Shown here: piece after piece, positions 51,609 to 61,936 of the stretch
Numbering within the stretch: the first letter of the stretch is position 1
Layout of the letters: each line of letters opens with the position of its first letter
Assembly (NCBI GenBank): GCA_964395975.1
Contig: CAYNBZ010000003.1
Span: forward strand, 1-64,000
From: Avimuribaculum sp964395975
Lineage (GTDB): Bacteria > Bacteroidota > Bacteroidia > Bacteroidales > Muribaculaceae
Direction of reading: 5' to 3'
DNA: 64,000 bases
Notes under the pieces: model-generated
What the model was told of the DNA's origin: nothing
Seen by the model: the letters and a program-made list of their open reading frames with translations, nothing else
The model's database searches: none
Translations under genes and position numbers: made by a program

Positions 51609-53492
51609 ATGGAAACTTTAAAGCATGAATGCGGCGTGGCAATGATAAGATTGCGCAAGCCATTGGAGTATTACAAGGAAAAATATGGCTCATGCCTATA
51701 CGGACTTAACAAACTCTATCTCCTGATGGAGAAACAGCACAATCGTGGACAAGAAGGTGCCGGACTGGGATGCATCAATCTGAATGCCCTACCCGGCAAT
51801 GAATATATTTTCAGGGAACGGGCACTCGGTGCATCTGCCATACAAGAAATATTCGACAATGTAAAAGAAACCATACAAGGAGCCAGATGCAGCATCAAAC
51901 GCGAGGAAAACCTTCCTTTCGTAGGCGAGGTGTATATGGGACACTTACGCTACAGCACCACAGGCAAGTCGGGCATATCATACGTACACCCGTTCCTGCG
52001 ACGCAACAACTGGCGTGCAAGAAACCTGCTGCTGTGCGGCAACTTCAACATGACCAATGTGGATGAGATATTCAACTCTATTGTCAGCGAGGGGCAACAT
52101 CCCAAAATCTATGCCGACACAGTGCTTATACTCGAACAACTCGGAAGCCGGCTCGACGACGAGCATCAACGTCTGTACCGGCAATTGCGCGAGCAGGGGC
52201 ACAGTGGCCGTGACCTGACCAACTTTATAGAAGCAAACATCTCGATCCCGAACATCATTTCAGAGCCTGCACAGTTGTGGGACGGCGGTTTCGTAATATG
52301 CGGGGCTATCGGCAGCGGCGACATGTTTGCCCTGCGTGACGCCTATGGCATAAGGCCGGCATTCTATTACTATGATGATGAAATTGTGGTGGTAGCCTCG
52401 GAAAGACCGGTCATACAAACCACGATGCACATCGACATCGACCAAGTGCGCGAATTGTCGCCGGGGTCGGCAATCATTGTCAACAAGAAAGGTGAAATAA
52501 CCATCACCGACATTTTGGAACGGAAAGAAAACAAACGTTGTTCGTTTGAACGCATATACTTCTCCCGTGGCAGCGATGCCGACATATACAATGAGCGCAA
52601 GGCTCTTGGCCGGGAAATAGCTCCGGCAATCATATCGGCAGTCGACGGCGACCTTGCAAACACCATATTCTCGTTCATCCCAAACACAGCCGAAGTGGCA
52701 TACATCGGACTGTTGGAGGGCATGGAGCGGTATTTGAAAACACAAACAGCCGAAGAAATAGCAAATATCGACCCTACCCTGCCCGATTACAAGCAAAAAG
52801 TGCTTGATGTGCTTAACAAGCGGCACCTGCGCTGTGAAAAAATTGCCATCAAAGACATAAAGTTGCGTACTTTCATCACCGAAGGCGAATCGCGTGACGA
52901 CCTTGCCGCACACGTATATGACGTTACCTACGGCCAAGTAAAAAATGATATCGACAACCTCATCGTGATAGACGACAGCATCGTACGCGGCACCACACTG
53001 AAACAGTCAATCATAGGGATACTCGACCGGCTGCACCCGCGGCGTATCATCGTCGTATCGTCATCGCCACAAGTGCGGTATCCCGACTACTATGGAATCG
53101 ACATGTCGCGCATGAGTGAGTTTGCCGCTTTCCGCGCTGCAATCAGATTGCTCAAAAATCATGGAATGCAAAACATAATCGATAACGTATATGCCAAGTG
53201 CAAAGCACAGCAAAACCTGCCCAAAGAGCAGGTCGTAAATTATGTGAATGAAATTTATGCGCCATTCACCGACGAGGAAATTTCGAATGAAATAGCCGAA
53301 ATGCTTACACCCGACGGAACTCAAGCCGAGGTAAAAATAATATACCAAACGCTCGAAGGGCTGCATAAGTCGATTCCCAACCATCCCGGCGACTGGTATT
53401 TCTCGGGCAATTATCCCACACCGGGCGGAAACCGCATGGTAAATCTTGCCTTTATCAATTACTATGAAGGCAATCCCGACCGGAGAAACTAA
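51609..53492 (+). CDS. purF: Amidophosphoribosyltransferase
   Basis: PurF transfers the amide of glutamine to PRPP, the first step of purine synthesis. The 627-residue protein has the N-terminal nucleophile Cys8 (METLKHECGV), implying removal of seven residues, the glutaminase segments GHLRYSTTG and CGNFNM, and the PRPP loop VIDDSIVRGTT in the C-terminal domain. It is longer than E. coli PurF (about 505), as I recall for Bacteroidetes, with inserts and a C-terminal extension. It ends at a strong shared terminator. Confidence 0.94.
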   Translation: METLKHECGVAMIRLRKPLEYYKEKYGSCLYGLNKLYLLMEKQHNRGQEGAGLGCINLNALPGNEYIFRERALGASAIQEIFDNVKETIQGARCSIKREENLPFVGEVYMGHLRYSTTGKSGISYVHPFLRRNNWRARNLLLCGNFNMTNVDEIFNSIVSEGQHPKIYADTVLILEQLGSRLDDEHQRLYRQLREQGHSGRDLTNFIEANISIPNIISEPAQLWDGGFVICGAIGSGDMFALRDAYGIRPAFYYYDDEIVVVASERPVIQTTMHIDIDQVRELSPGSAIIVNKKGEITITDILERKENKRCSFERIYFSRGSDADIYNERKALGREIAPAIISAVDGDLANTIFSFIPNTAEVAYIGLLEGMERYLKTQTAEEIANIDPTLPDYKQKVLDVLNKRHLRCEKIAIKDIKLRTFITEGESRDDLAAHVYDVTYGQVKNDIDNLIVIDDSIVRGTTLKQSIIGILDRLHPRRIIVVSSSPQVRYPDYYGIDMSRMSEFAAFRAAIRLLKNHGMQNIIDNVYAKCKAQQNLPKEQVVNYVNEIYAPFTDEEISNEIAEMLTPDGTQAEVKIIYQTLEGLHKSIPNHPGDWYFSGNYPTPGGNRMVNLAFINYYEGNPDRRN

Positions 53493-53495
53493 CAT

Positions 53496-53544
53496 AAAAA
53501 TCAGGCGTGAAGGCTGAATAATCTCAACTTCACGCCTGATTTTT
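53496..53544. terminator. Bidirectional terminator between purF and phosphatase
   Basis: A 17-bp perfect inverted repeat (53496-53512 with 53528-53544) has a 15-nt loop, with core TCAGGCGTGAAG/CTTCACGCCTGA and A/T runs at both ends. It terminates convergent transcripts. Confidence 0.92.
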
Positions 53545-53558
53545 CCATTACAGTTTTT

Positions 53559-54833
53559 CTAATCGAGTATTTTCATGAAGTAATCACGGACTTCGCTCCA
53601 TTTGTAATACGGATACATATCGGTATCAAGCAGGATGGATGTCTCGCGTTCGTTAAGCATGAATTTCACTATGATGTCGTCATGATTCTTCTTATTGCGG
53701 AAGAAGATAATCTGCACGTTGCCGGCCATAGGGGAAATATCTTGCGTCACAAAGTGCTTATAAAAGTCGTCGGGGTTTTCTACCGAGGCGTAACATCCCT
53801 CAAAACCAAGCAATCCTGCAAACGGTATTAGGTTACCATCGTGCCCAAAACGCAGCGTTGCCCCAGTCTTGCCACTTGCTATCACTTCATCGGCCGACTC
53901 AACAACATTTCTGAGCAATGGCTTGGCATTGTCGAGCAACATGCCGTGGCTGCCTGGGTAATTGCTATCGCCTACATAAAAACGATAATTAAAGGCCTGC
54001 CACAAGTCAAACAGTTCTTGAGGTTCAAACAAATCCATGAACGACACCGGTGTTTCTATGTCCTGCATACCCACTGCAAGCCAATAGAAACCCCACATGA
54101 GCGTATGAGGATTGACATTGCGCACCACAAACAAGCTGTCGCTGAAAAGTGTCCCTACAAGGCGGTCACCATTGGTATGAGAAACTTCAAATTTGCGATA
54201 TTCCTCTTTCCAAGGCCCGTCCTCAGCATTAAACGCATTCGATTCGGGGCTGTGGTAATTCATGTAATACATGTAACGGTTACTTGCCTCACGGGTAATA
54301 TTAAGTTCGGGATTGAGTTCTTTCAATCGTTCGCAAAAGGCATCCATACTCATTGCACAACGCATGACAATCGTAGAACGAGCCGATATATCCACCTTGC
54401 CTTTGAACACTTCGGGGAAAGTGGTAAACATGCGTTCGGCTATGCCACGATGCTGTTGCACCCCAAGCGGCGACAGGTCACCGCCACGCCCCTCGGCCTC
54501 GATCCACACTTTTTCAATCCTGTCGAGGGCATCCAGTCCGAGCGGTGTCAACGCACCGGCATCCTTTGCCTTGCGCATGAGTTGTAGCACCCAAAAGTAA
54601 TCGTTATCGGCTATCAGGTAGCGCGACCCGTGCCGCCCGTAATGACTTATGTAGAAGGGCTCATATCCACGTGGCGTTGCCGTTTGCTCGACTGTGCTCA
54701 CCGGATAGGCGTAATACACGCCGCCGGCCTTGTTCAAATCTTCAAAAATCTCCTCCTTGGCAGTCTGCCGTGCATACACCGACAACGGCAACAGCATCAT
54801 TGATGCAACTACAATCCTTAAAATCCCATTCAT
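53559..54833 (-). CDS. Secreted histidine acid phosphatase (phytase/MINPP-like)
   Basis: The 424-residue exported enzyme has a signal peptide ending SVYA. The phosphohistidine motif RHGSR (67-71) and proton-donor HD (His331-Asp332 in RFGHDGNL) identify clade-2 histidine phosphatases. These remove phosphate from esters such as inositol phosphates, and homologues exist in gut Bacteroides. The HD pair is like acid phosphatases and phytases and unlike the HAE of typical MINPP. ATG 54833 was chosen by the signal peptide. It lies downstream of SusC-SusD on the same strand, 106 nt after susD. Confidence 0.87.
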   Translation of the reverse strand: MNGILRIVVASMMLLPLSVYARQTAKEEIFEDLNKAGGVYYAYPVSTVEQTATPRGYEPFYISHYGRHGSRYLIADNDYFWVLQLMRKAKDAGALTPLGLDALDRIEKVWIEAEGRGGDLSPLGVQQHRGIAERMFTTFPEVFKGKVDISARSTIVMRCAMSMDAFCERLKELNPELNITREASNRYMYYMNYHSPESNAFNAEDGPWKEEYRKFEVSHTNGDRLVGTLFSDSLFVVRNVNPHTLMWGFYWLAVGMQDIETPVSFMDLFEPQELFDLWQAFNYRFYVGDSNYPGSHGMLLDNAKPLLRNVVESADEVIASGKTGATLRFGHDGNLIPFAGLLGFEGCYASVENPDDFYKHFVTQDISPMAGNVQIIFFRNKKNHDDIIVKFMLNERETSILLDTDMYPYYKWSEVRDYFMKILD

Positions 54834-54939
54834 AATTTTCTCGTCTTTAAATTCATCAAAAATATGCCGGAACGGGGAACCGTCGCAGATTTTCCCCATC
54901 CCGACACAAATGTAAAACAATCAAATATAAAACCACAAA

Positions 54940-56643
54940 TCAATAACCTTCATTTTGAACAAGTGTCGGGTTGTTGGTCATTTCGCTTTCAGGAATTGGG
55001 AACAGCGCATAAGTATCGGCAACGTCAGTTCCAAGACGCTCACCGCCTTTCCAGTCCCAATTATACCCCTTTGTGAACTTGTCAAAACGTATCAAGTCGG
55101 TACGACGCACACATTCCGAAGCCAATTCGCGTTGACGTTCAGCCAAGATAAAATCAAGCGAGAGTTCACTGTCACCGATTCGCCCCGACACCGATGAATC
55201 GACACCCGCAGTGGCATAACGGTCAGACATATAAGCCCTCTCACGGACGATATTGACATATTCAAGAGCCTCGCTACGAGAACCATTGCTGCGCAAGAGT
55301 GCTTCAGCGGCCATCAAATAGGCATCGGCCGTGCGGAACATCGGGAAGTCGATGGATGTATAAGTATCGCCCTGAGCCGGAATTTCGTCATTAACCGTCA
55401 CATTGCGCCACTTGATGTAGCCATAACCGCAAGTAAACGTGCTGGTCATATCAAGGTTGGTATCCCACGTTTCTTTGGTCTGACCGTCAAGAGCAGTCAT
55501 GAATTGAGCGCGTTTGTCATGCTTGTTATTGCCCCACGTGTCATTTACGTCAAACATAACGTCATCGGCATCGAATGCATCGACAAGTGTAGTCTTTGAC
55601 CGCACATTGCCCCAACCTCTTGAACCCACGCCGGTATTATATAATTCGTCCATCGGTCCGTTAACAAATGCTTTTACATAGAAATTGGTTCCTGCCGAGC
55701 TTTGGGCATACTCGCCATCCTGCACCAGCCGCCAAATGATTTCGCTACAATCTTCGTTGTCGGCAAGGAAGATGTGACGGTAATCTGAAGCAAGCGGGTA
55801 GGTGTTGGAGTTTATCAGACGTGCGGCATAAGTATAGCAATCGGCATAGCAATCTCGCCCGATCCACGTTTCGGCATTGAGATACATTCTTGCAAGCAAA
55901 AACCACGCTGCGGCCTTGTCGATACGTGCAAACTCATTTTGTCCTGCATCAACCAGCACATCACCATTGTCATCAATTTCGCCAAGAATCTTCATGATCT
56001 CGCTTTCGGCATAGTCAAACACTTCTTCGCGAGTGCTCTGCTCGGGCACATCTTTCACACCTGTATTCTCATCGATAAGCGACACATTGCCAAACAAATC
56101 ACATAACATCGAATAGCAATAAGCACGGATAAAACGAGCCTCGGCACGGTAGTTCAGATAATCGGCACTCATGTCGTTCCACACGCCGCGATCCTGCATT
56201 TTGTCGGGAGTGCATTCGCGCAAAAACTCGTTACAATATGCAATCGACATATAAAGACGCTGATAAGTCCAAGTAACAACCGATGTTGAAGGAGTCCAGT
56301 TGAGATTAAGGCAATTACGAAGTCCGTTTGACGAAGAGGGCATCAAGAAGTTATCGGTGTCGAGTTCTTGCAAATAGAACAACAACCGCACATATCCCGA
56401 ATAACCCTCATTGGCACTCTCAAGGTCGCCGTCGCCACCGTCGCCACCCTGCTGGCCGGTCAGGATAAGCGATGCATAGCACTTGGCAAGTACACCCATG
56501 TAACCCTCCTTCGAACTATAAACCTGTTCCGAAACAAGGCTGTTGTCATCGAGTGGCATTGTATCAAGGTCACCTATACATGAGGTCAATCCAAGGAGGC
56601 AACCAATAACAAAAATCAAAATATATTTTTTCATTGTTTTCAT
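54940..56643 (-). CDS. SusD/RagB family outer-membrane lipoprotein
   Basis: The 567-residue nutrient-binding protein begins with a lipobox LTSC in MKKYILIFVIGCLLGLTSC, then the SusD-like EYVYSSKEGYMG pattern (SEQVYSSKEGYMGVLAKCY) and helical TPR-like segments. The C-terminal RagB block (PMFRTADAYLMAAEALLR, later LDFILAERQRELASECVRR and FPIPESEMTNNPTLVQN) is complete. It caps its SusC partner, 13 nt downstream of the susC stop. The ligand is unknown. Confidence 0.96.
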   Translation of the reverse strand: MKTMKKYILIFVIGCLLGLTSCIGDLDTMPLDDNSLVSEQVYSSKEGYMGVLAKCYASLILTGQQGGDGGDGDLESANEGYSGYVRLLFYLQELDTDNFLMPSSSNGLRNCLNLNWTPSTSVVTWTYQRLYMSIAYCNEFLRECTPDKMQDRGVWNDMSADYLNYRAEARFIRAYCYSMLCDLFGNVSLIDENTGVKDVPEQSTREEVFDYAESEIMKILGEIDDNGDVLVDAGQNEFARIDKAAAWFLLARMYLNAETWIGRDCYADCYTYAARLINSNTYPLASDYRHIFLADNEDCSEIIWRLVQDGEYAQSSAGTNFYVKAFVNGPMDELYNTGVGSRGWGNVRSKTTLVDAFDADDVMFDVNDTWGNNKHDKRAQFMTALDGQTKETWDTNLDMTSTFTCGYGYIKWRNVTVNDEIPAQGDTYTSIDFPMFRTADAYLMAAEALLRSNGSRSEALEYVNIVRERAYMSDRYATAGVDSSVSGRIGDSELSLDFILAERQRELASECVRRTDLIRFDKFTKGYNWDWKGGERLGTDVADTYALFPIPESEMTNNPTLVQNEGY

Positions 56644-56656
56644 CTTTCAATTAAAA

Positions 56657-59623
56657 TTAGAATGTGAGATTAACACCAAATGTATAAGTACGCGGGCGAG
56701 GATAAACTTCACGGTCGATGCCATCGGTCAATTCAGGGTCAAGACCCGAATATCCGGTTATCGTAGCTATATTAGACACGGCGAATGTCAGGCGCAGACG
56801 GCTATAGTCGTTCCATAACTTGCTGAATGTGTATCCAAGCGTAATATTGTCGAAACGGAAGAACGAGCCGTTCTCAAGCCAAATGTCGGAATACAACTGT
56901 TGCTGTTGGAATCCAAGGTCGCGGGTTGACTTCAAAATGTTGGAAAAGCTGCCCTGGTCACTATAAACCGATTGCACATATTGGTCGGCAGCCACATAGT
57001 TATATACATAGTTACCAAACGAGCCATGTCCGCTTATGGCAAGATCCCAATTCTTCCACGAGAACTGCGTATTAAAACCGAGGTAAGATGTCGGCAATGC
57101 ACTCTTGCCGGTGGCATAGCGTGTCTCGGTGCTTGATACCGAGCCGTCGGGCTGGACATATTGCCCTTCAATCGGGTTACCGTCTTCATCGTATGCCTGT
57201 TTGCACAAATAGAACGTGTAGGGGCGTTCATTCACCATGAACACTTGCACATATTTGCCGGTGTCGGAAATCGAGCCGGTCTCCACAAAGTTTTGCCCGG
57301 TGTCGATGGTGTTTAGCTTGGTGATTTTAGAATCATTCCAAGTGTAATTGAAACCTATGTTCCATTCAAAATCGTTAGTGCGGACAGGCACTGCGTTGAT
57401 GGCAAATTCCACACCTTGGTTTTCCATCTTGCCGATATTGGTTGTAAGCACCGACGAATAATTGGTACCTGAAATAACGTTAATCGTATTCAGAAGATCC
57501 TTGGTGAATCGTTTATAATAGTCAATGCTACCGTAAATGCGGTTGCCAATGAAACCATAATCTATGCCGGCATTCCATGTGGTGGTAGTTTCCCACTTTA
57601 TGTCACGGTCATACCCATTGGGACGGTAAGTCTGATACCACGTGTCGCCCAGTTGATAAGAAGATTCGATATAAGACACAGTGAATGTTGTCATGTAAGG
57701 ATAGTCGTTTACAATGTCTTGCTGACCGGTGACACCATAGCCAAGGCGAAGTTTCAAGTCAGACATCACATCTTGTTCCTTCATAAAATCTTCTTGTATG
57801 ATACGCCAGGCAAGTGCCACCGATGGAAATACACCCCAGCGATTATCCGAAGCGAAACGCGATGAAGCATCGCCACGGAGGGTGACAGTGGCAAGATAAC
57901 GGTCGTCGAAACTGTAATTTACCCTGCCATAAAACGAAAGCAAATAATATTCGGTTTCATAGTGGGTGTCGCTTTGCAACTCATTGCCCTGCGGGTCGTC
58001 GTAGGAAAGGTTATACTTCCTCCAGAAATGTTGCCAACCGTAACCTGCCATAGCACCGAAGGTGTGTTTATCACCGAATGTCTTGTCATAATTGGCAAAA
58101 GCATCAAGCAACATGTTTCGCTTGTTTTGTATGCCGCGCTGCATAAGTCCTGTGCCATCCTTCTGGTTTTCGGTGTACATCGAACCTGCAAGATCGGGGA
58201 CATCCTTGCTGTATTTGCTTTCGAGGACATCATACCCGAGATTGACATTCAACTTCAGATCTTCAAGTCCATGTATCTTGTACATTATGGCAGCACTACC
58301 TATAGAGCGCACAACCTTGTTACTCTGATCGGTCAATTCAAGCTGGGCTACAGGATTGTTTGTCTGGATAGCCATCGGAGAACCACTGTTGGTCCAAATG
58401 AAGTAACCCAAGCCGGGATCGGTAGCAGCCGTGGAACTTCCTGTCATCACCGGACGGGTCGGGTCGTAACGCAAAGCCGCATTGACCACCGAATTGTCAA
58501 CCAACTTGTTGTTTTCATACGACACCTTCAGATTCAAGTTGGCAGTCAGATGATCGTCGAAGAACGAAGGTGCGATATTGCCGCTAAACGACAGACGTTG
58601 GTAATTGTTAGTTTCTATTATACCGTTTTGATTGGTGTAACCAAGCGACACACGATAAGGACTGTTAATAGGCTTTGCCTTACCCGAAATAGAAATATTT
58701 TGCTCCGTACCGAATGCCGCACGATATATTTCATCTTGCCAATCGGTATTATACGTGCCAAATGTGGCATTTTCAGGGACACCGGTCACAGTGCGCGCAA
58801 ACTCACGGAACTCATCGGCCGACAACACTTCGAGGCGGTCGGCAGTAGTGCTCACCGAATAGCTGCTCGAATAGTTAACCGTCAAGCGGTCGTCACCCTT
58901 CTTTGTGGTGATGACAATAACACCATTTGACGCACGCGAACCATAAATGGCCGTGGCAGAAGCATCTTTTAGGACAGTGAATGTTTCTATGTCATCGGGA
59001 TTCAACGATCCGATAATGTTCGTTGCTCCTTCAATAGTAGAGTTATCCACCGGAACACCATCTATTACAATCAATGGGTCGTTACTTGCCGACAACGAAG
59101 CCCCGCTGCGGATGCGTATCGTAGCACCCGTGCCGGGAGCTCCCGACCCTGTAACGACATTTACACCGGCAACCTTGCCTACAAGTGCATCCTGAGCCGT
59201 GACGCGATTACCCTTGTTAAATTCATCGGGCTTGATGGCAACAAGCGAACCTGTGGCATCCGACTTCTTTACGCTGCCATATCCGATAACCACCACTTCG
59301 TCGAGATTCAGCACATTCTCTCGAATAACGATGCCGCTTTGCAATTCGGGTGAATTGGCGGCAACCTCACGGGTTTCACATCCAACGTATGAAATAACAA
59401 GGATAGAAGTTTCATCTGGGACATTCAACGTAAACCGCCCGTCGAAGCCGGTAGCAGTTCCTATTGATTTCCCCTTTACCAACACAGACGCACCGATAAC
59501 CGGTTCCCTGTTACTGTCAATAACAAGACCTTTCACCGCTGTCTGTGCAAAAACATCCAAATTCAGGAACAGTGCCAACACAAGAAGCGGCACTTTGAAA
59601 AAATTAGATTTTAAACATTTCAT
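56657..59623 (-). CDS. SusC/RagA family TonB-dependent transporter
   Basis: The 988-residue outer-membrane transporter has a signal peptide ending DVFAQ, a carboxypeptidase-regulatory-like domain (about 27-110; TAVKGLVIDSNREPVIGASV), a plug (about 115-240; VIGYGSVKKSDATGSL and the IRIRSGASLSASNDPLIVIDGVP block) and a large beta barrel ending TYTFGVNLTF. It takes up oligomeric nutrients with TonB energy. It forms a pair with SusD, and both precede a phosphatase, suggesting a phosphorylated ligand. Confidence 0.97.
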   Translation of the reverse strand: MKCLKSNFFKVPLLVLALFLNLDVFAQTAVKGLVIDSNREPVIGASVLVKGKSIGTATGFDGRFTLNVPDETSILVISYVGCETREVAANSPELQSGIVIRENVLNLDEVVVIGYGSVKKSDATGSLVAIKPDEFNKGNRVTAQDALVGKVAGVNVVTGSGAPGTGATIRIRSGASLSASNDPLIVIDGVPVDNSTIEGATNIIGSLNPDDIETFTVLKDASATAIYGSRASNGVIVITTKKGDDRLTVNYSSSYSVSTTADRLEVLSADEFREFARTVTGVPENATFGTYNTDWQDEIYRAAFGTEQNISISGKAKPINSPYRVSLGYTNQNGIIETNNYQRLSFSGNIAPSFFDDHLTANLNLKVSYENNKLVDNSVVNAALRYDPTRPVMTGSSTAATDPGLGYFIWTNSGSPMAIQTNNPVAQLELTDQSNKVVRSIGSAAIMYKIHGLEDLKLNVNLGYDVLESKYSKDVPDLAGSMYTENQKDGTGLMQRGIQNKRNMLLDAFANYDKTFGDKHTFGAMAGYGWQHFWRKYNLSYDDPQGNELQSDTHYETEYYLLSFYGRVNYSFDDRYLATVTLRGDASSRFASDNRWGVFPSVALAWRIIQEDFMKEQDVMSDLKLRLGYGVTGQQDIVNDYPYMTTFTVSYIESSYQLGDTWYQTYRPNGYDRDIKWETTTTWNAGIDYGFIGNRIYGSIDYYKRFTKDLLNTINVISGTNYSSVLTTNIGKMENQGVEFAINAVPVRTNDFEWNIGFNYTWNDSKITKLNTIDTGQNFVETGSISDTGKYVQVFMVNERPYTFYLCKQAYDEDGNPIEGQYVQPDGSVSSTETRYATGKSALPTSYLGFNTQFSWKNWDLAISGHGSFGNYVYNYVAADQYVQSVYSDQGSFSNILKSTRDLGFQQQQLYSDIWLENGSFFRFDNITLGYTFSKLWNDYSRLRLTFAVSNIATITGYSGLDPELTDGIDREVYPRPRTYTFGVNLTF

Positions 59624-59929
59624 GGATCAATCGGTTTTTGTTAATATGTATTAATAACGTATGTGCAAATCCTTCTTTTGCAAAATTATCATCAACATGT
59701 AACAATGATATGACACATGAAATGTCAAAGTAAACTACTTATTACTCATTTTTATATATAATACACTAATATACAGTATTTTAAATATTTTAATTTATTC
59801 AAAAATAGTAAACATATCAATCATTTATGGGAAACTATATGCACTGAAAAACGTATAAAACATACAACAGACTTATGACAAGATTAAATCTTTTGTGTTA
59901 TTAATTTATGTTATACAACATAAACAAAA
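59624..59929. other. Control region between the regulator and susC
   Basis: These 306 AT-rich bases hold the susC -7 box TAATTTTG (minus, 59681-59688), about 58 nt before ATG 59623. I see no other gene, strong hairpin or repeat. Confidence 0.55.
59681..59688 (-). promoter_or_regulatory. -7 box of susC
   Basis: The minus strand reads TAATTTTG. A match at the -33 position is poor, as expected if a regulator is required. Confidence 0.45.
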
Positions 59930-61564
59930 TCACAGGTTTTGAACAGCCTCCACAAACTTGTCCTTAGGCACAATAGAGCGGCTGCGAACTTTCTGACGAT
60001 AGTTATACACAGTTTGTGACGAATAATGCAGGAAACTTGCAATTTTGGTACTGTCATTTATCCCGAGTCTGACAAGGGCATATATTCTTAGTTCGGTAGT
60101 AAGGCTGTCCTTTTCTTTAGGTGTGATTTTAAATTCGGGCTTAAGCAACTTATTGAAATCCTCAACAAACGTTGGAAACAATTCCAGAAAGATGGTATCA
60201 AACTTCTTAAAAAATTCTTTCATAGCTTCGGTTACAACCGATTGTGACACCAATGCCTTAATCTCAAAAAGCTGACCGGCTTTCAACTTTCGAGAAAGCA
60301 ACATACGGTATTTTTCCATATCATCGATATATTCGGTGCATATCTTAAACAACTGCGCAATATATGTTTCTTTTATTTTATTGGATTCACCAAGTTGGTT
60401 ATTCACATCTTTCAGCTTCTCGTTCAGCGACAATAATTCTCTGTTTTTCGCATCGAGTTTATGCCTTGTTTCTCTCAACTTGCAATTATGCTTATACATC
60501 ACCGCCAATATCACTACAAGCGTAACAATCAAAACGCTAATCATAATATAGAAATACCGGCGCATCAAATGCTCCTTGCTCTGCGCCTCGGTATAAGCCT
60601 CCAAAATTATGGGCATGGCATCAGCCACTTGTAGCAACCGGCTGCGCGCACTGCTGCTCATTATGTCGTTCATGGAACACACTATGTACCGATAAGCACG
60701 TTCAGAGTCGCCTTCCCTGTTAAGCAACAACGCAAGATTCTGCAATGAGGTATAAGTTTTCACGCAATTGCGCTTATCGATTATGGCACCCATCGTAAGA
60801 CAATATTTCTCGGCTTCCCTGTTTCCGGTAGCATGATATACATCGGCAAGCGTACACCAGAATACGGCATTGTCAGCCACAAATGATGGATGGGCATTTT
60901 TAAAATCAGTCAGTATCTTCAAAGCATCCTTATGCCGTCCGCGGCTCATGTATATCTCTCCCATGTTTATGACATAACCTGTAGAGTCGATACACACCTT
61001 CGATATTGTATCGCGGTAACAACGCAACTTATCGGCATAGTAAGACATCATTTCGCTGTCATACTCCTCATTATAAATCGACAATGTTATGGAATGCAGT
61101 AAATAATAGTAATAATTACTGTTCTTGACAAACTCGTTTCGCGGTATCTTTTCTAAAACGGCAAGCCCCTCTTTAAACTTGCCCAACCCTTTTAATCCAT
61201 CGGCAACATTCATTTCCGCTACAGCAATTGAATCGGGACAACCAAGCCGATTTGCTACAACCACACGACTGCGGGCATAAAATAATGCCGAATCCAACCT
61301 ATACTTCCTGTATTGCATAAACATCTCACCCAAAGCATCAAACATATCCATGTCGCCATCGACATGTGCCAATCTCATGCGACTTTCGGTTATTTGAATC
61401 CGCTTGCTTTCTTCGACGGGTTCATGCCCTGCAACAATTCCATCAAGCACTGCTAATAGTGAATCGGTATTAAATGTGACATTCTCATAGCTTGTTTTGC
61501 CCGACATTTGAACGGGGCCAAGCAAGATTAACATGGTTAAAAGACTGATAATACGTAACCTCAT
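59930..61564 (-). CDS. DUF6377 membrane regulator with TPR and HTH
   Basis: The 544-residue regulator has a signal peptide or anchor (1-20), a TPR-rich periplasmic region (about 60-330), one membrane helix (337-357), a coiled coil (about 360-410) and a C-terminal winged/LuxR-like HTH (YALVRLGINDSTKIASFLHYSS). These proteins commonly sit next to SusC/SusD genes in Bacteroidetes and probably sense a periplasmic signal. ATG 61564 was chosen because the upstream frame lacks a signal. It is the only regulator adjacent to susCD. Confidence 0.88.
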   Translation of the reverse strand: MRLRIISLLTMLILLGPVQMSGKTSYENVTFNTDSLLAVLDGIVAGHEPVEESKRIQITESRMRLAHVDGDMDMFDALGEMFMQYRKYRLDSALFYARSRVVVANRLGCPDSIAVAEMNVADGLKGLGKFKEGLAVLEKIPRNEFVKNSNYYYYLLHSITLSIYNEEYDSEMMSYYADKLRCYRDTISKVCIDSTGYVINMGEIYMSRGRHKDALKILTDFKNAHPSFVADNAVFWCTLADVYHATGNREAEKYCLTMGAIIDKRNCVKTYTSLQNLALLLNREGDSERAYRYIVCSMNDIMSSSARSRLLQVADAMPIILEAYTEAQSKEHLMRRYFYIMISVLIVTLVVILAVMYKHNCKLRETRHKLDAKNRELLSLNEKLKDVNNQLGESNKIKETYIAQLFKICTEYIDDMEKYRMLLSRKLKAGQLFEIKALVSQSVVTEAMKEFFKKFDTIFLELFPTFVEDFNKLLKPEFKITPKEKDSLTTELRIYALVRLGINDSTKIASFLHYSSQTVYNYRQKVRSRSIVPKDKFVEAVQNL

Positions 61565-61936
61565 ATACAGAGTAAAATAATCATAGCTACAAACAAACCA
61601 ATATGCAGCCGGACACATTGTAAAGATACAAATTGTCAATGAAAATACTTTAAACGCTCACTACGTTTTCACAGATTTTAATAAAATTCAAATCGACAAT
61701 ATTGCCGGATTCTGCAACACGGGAATTTATAATCCGGCATGGCGTAATCTGACATTTTAACCGAAAATAAAGCAATAGACCATTAAATTATGGCATAAAA
61801 TCGGACATATTTACCAGAAAACCCTCAATTCAGGAAATGGCACTTTGTTTGTATCATTATAGAATGAATTTGGTTTACAACCAAGTTCAAACAGAAAATC
61901 AAGATTTATAAAAACTAAAAATAGGAGATTACAATT
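61565..61936. other. Divergent region between the regulator and hsp20
   Basis: 372 AT-rich bases. A 9-bp inverted repeat TGCCGGATT (61703-61711)/AATCCGGCA (61731-61739) with a 19-nt loop lies in the middle; it may be an operator or a small structure. A weak promoter (TTTG 61844-61847, TGAATTTG 61865-61872) precedes hsp20. Confidence 0.5.
61923..61927 (+). promoter_or_regulatory. SD-like site of hsp20
   Basis: AGGAG lies 9 nt before ATG 61937. Most genes in this window lack such a site. Confidence 0.4.

Noticed and set aside
57962..58930. Long plus-strand ORF (322 codons) inside susC
   Set aside because: Antisense to a complete TonB-dependent transporter; no domain is visible in its translation.
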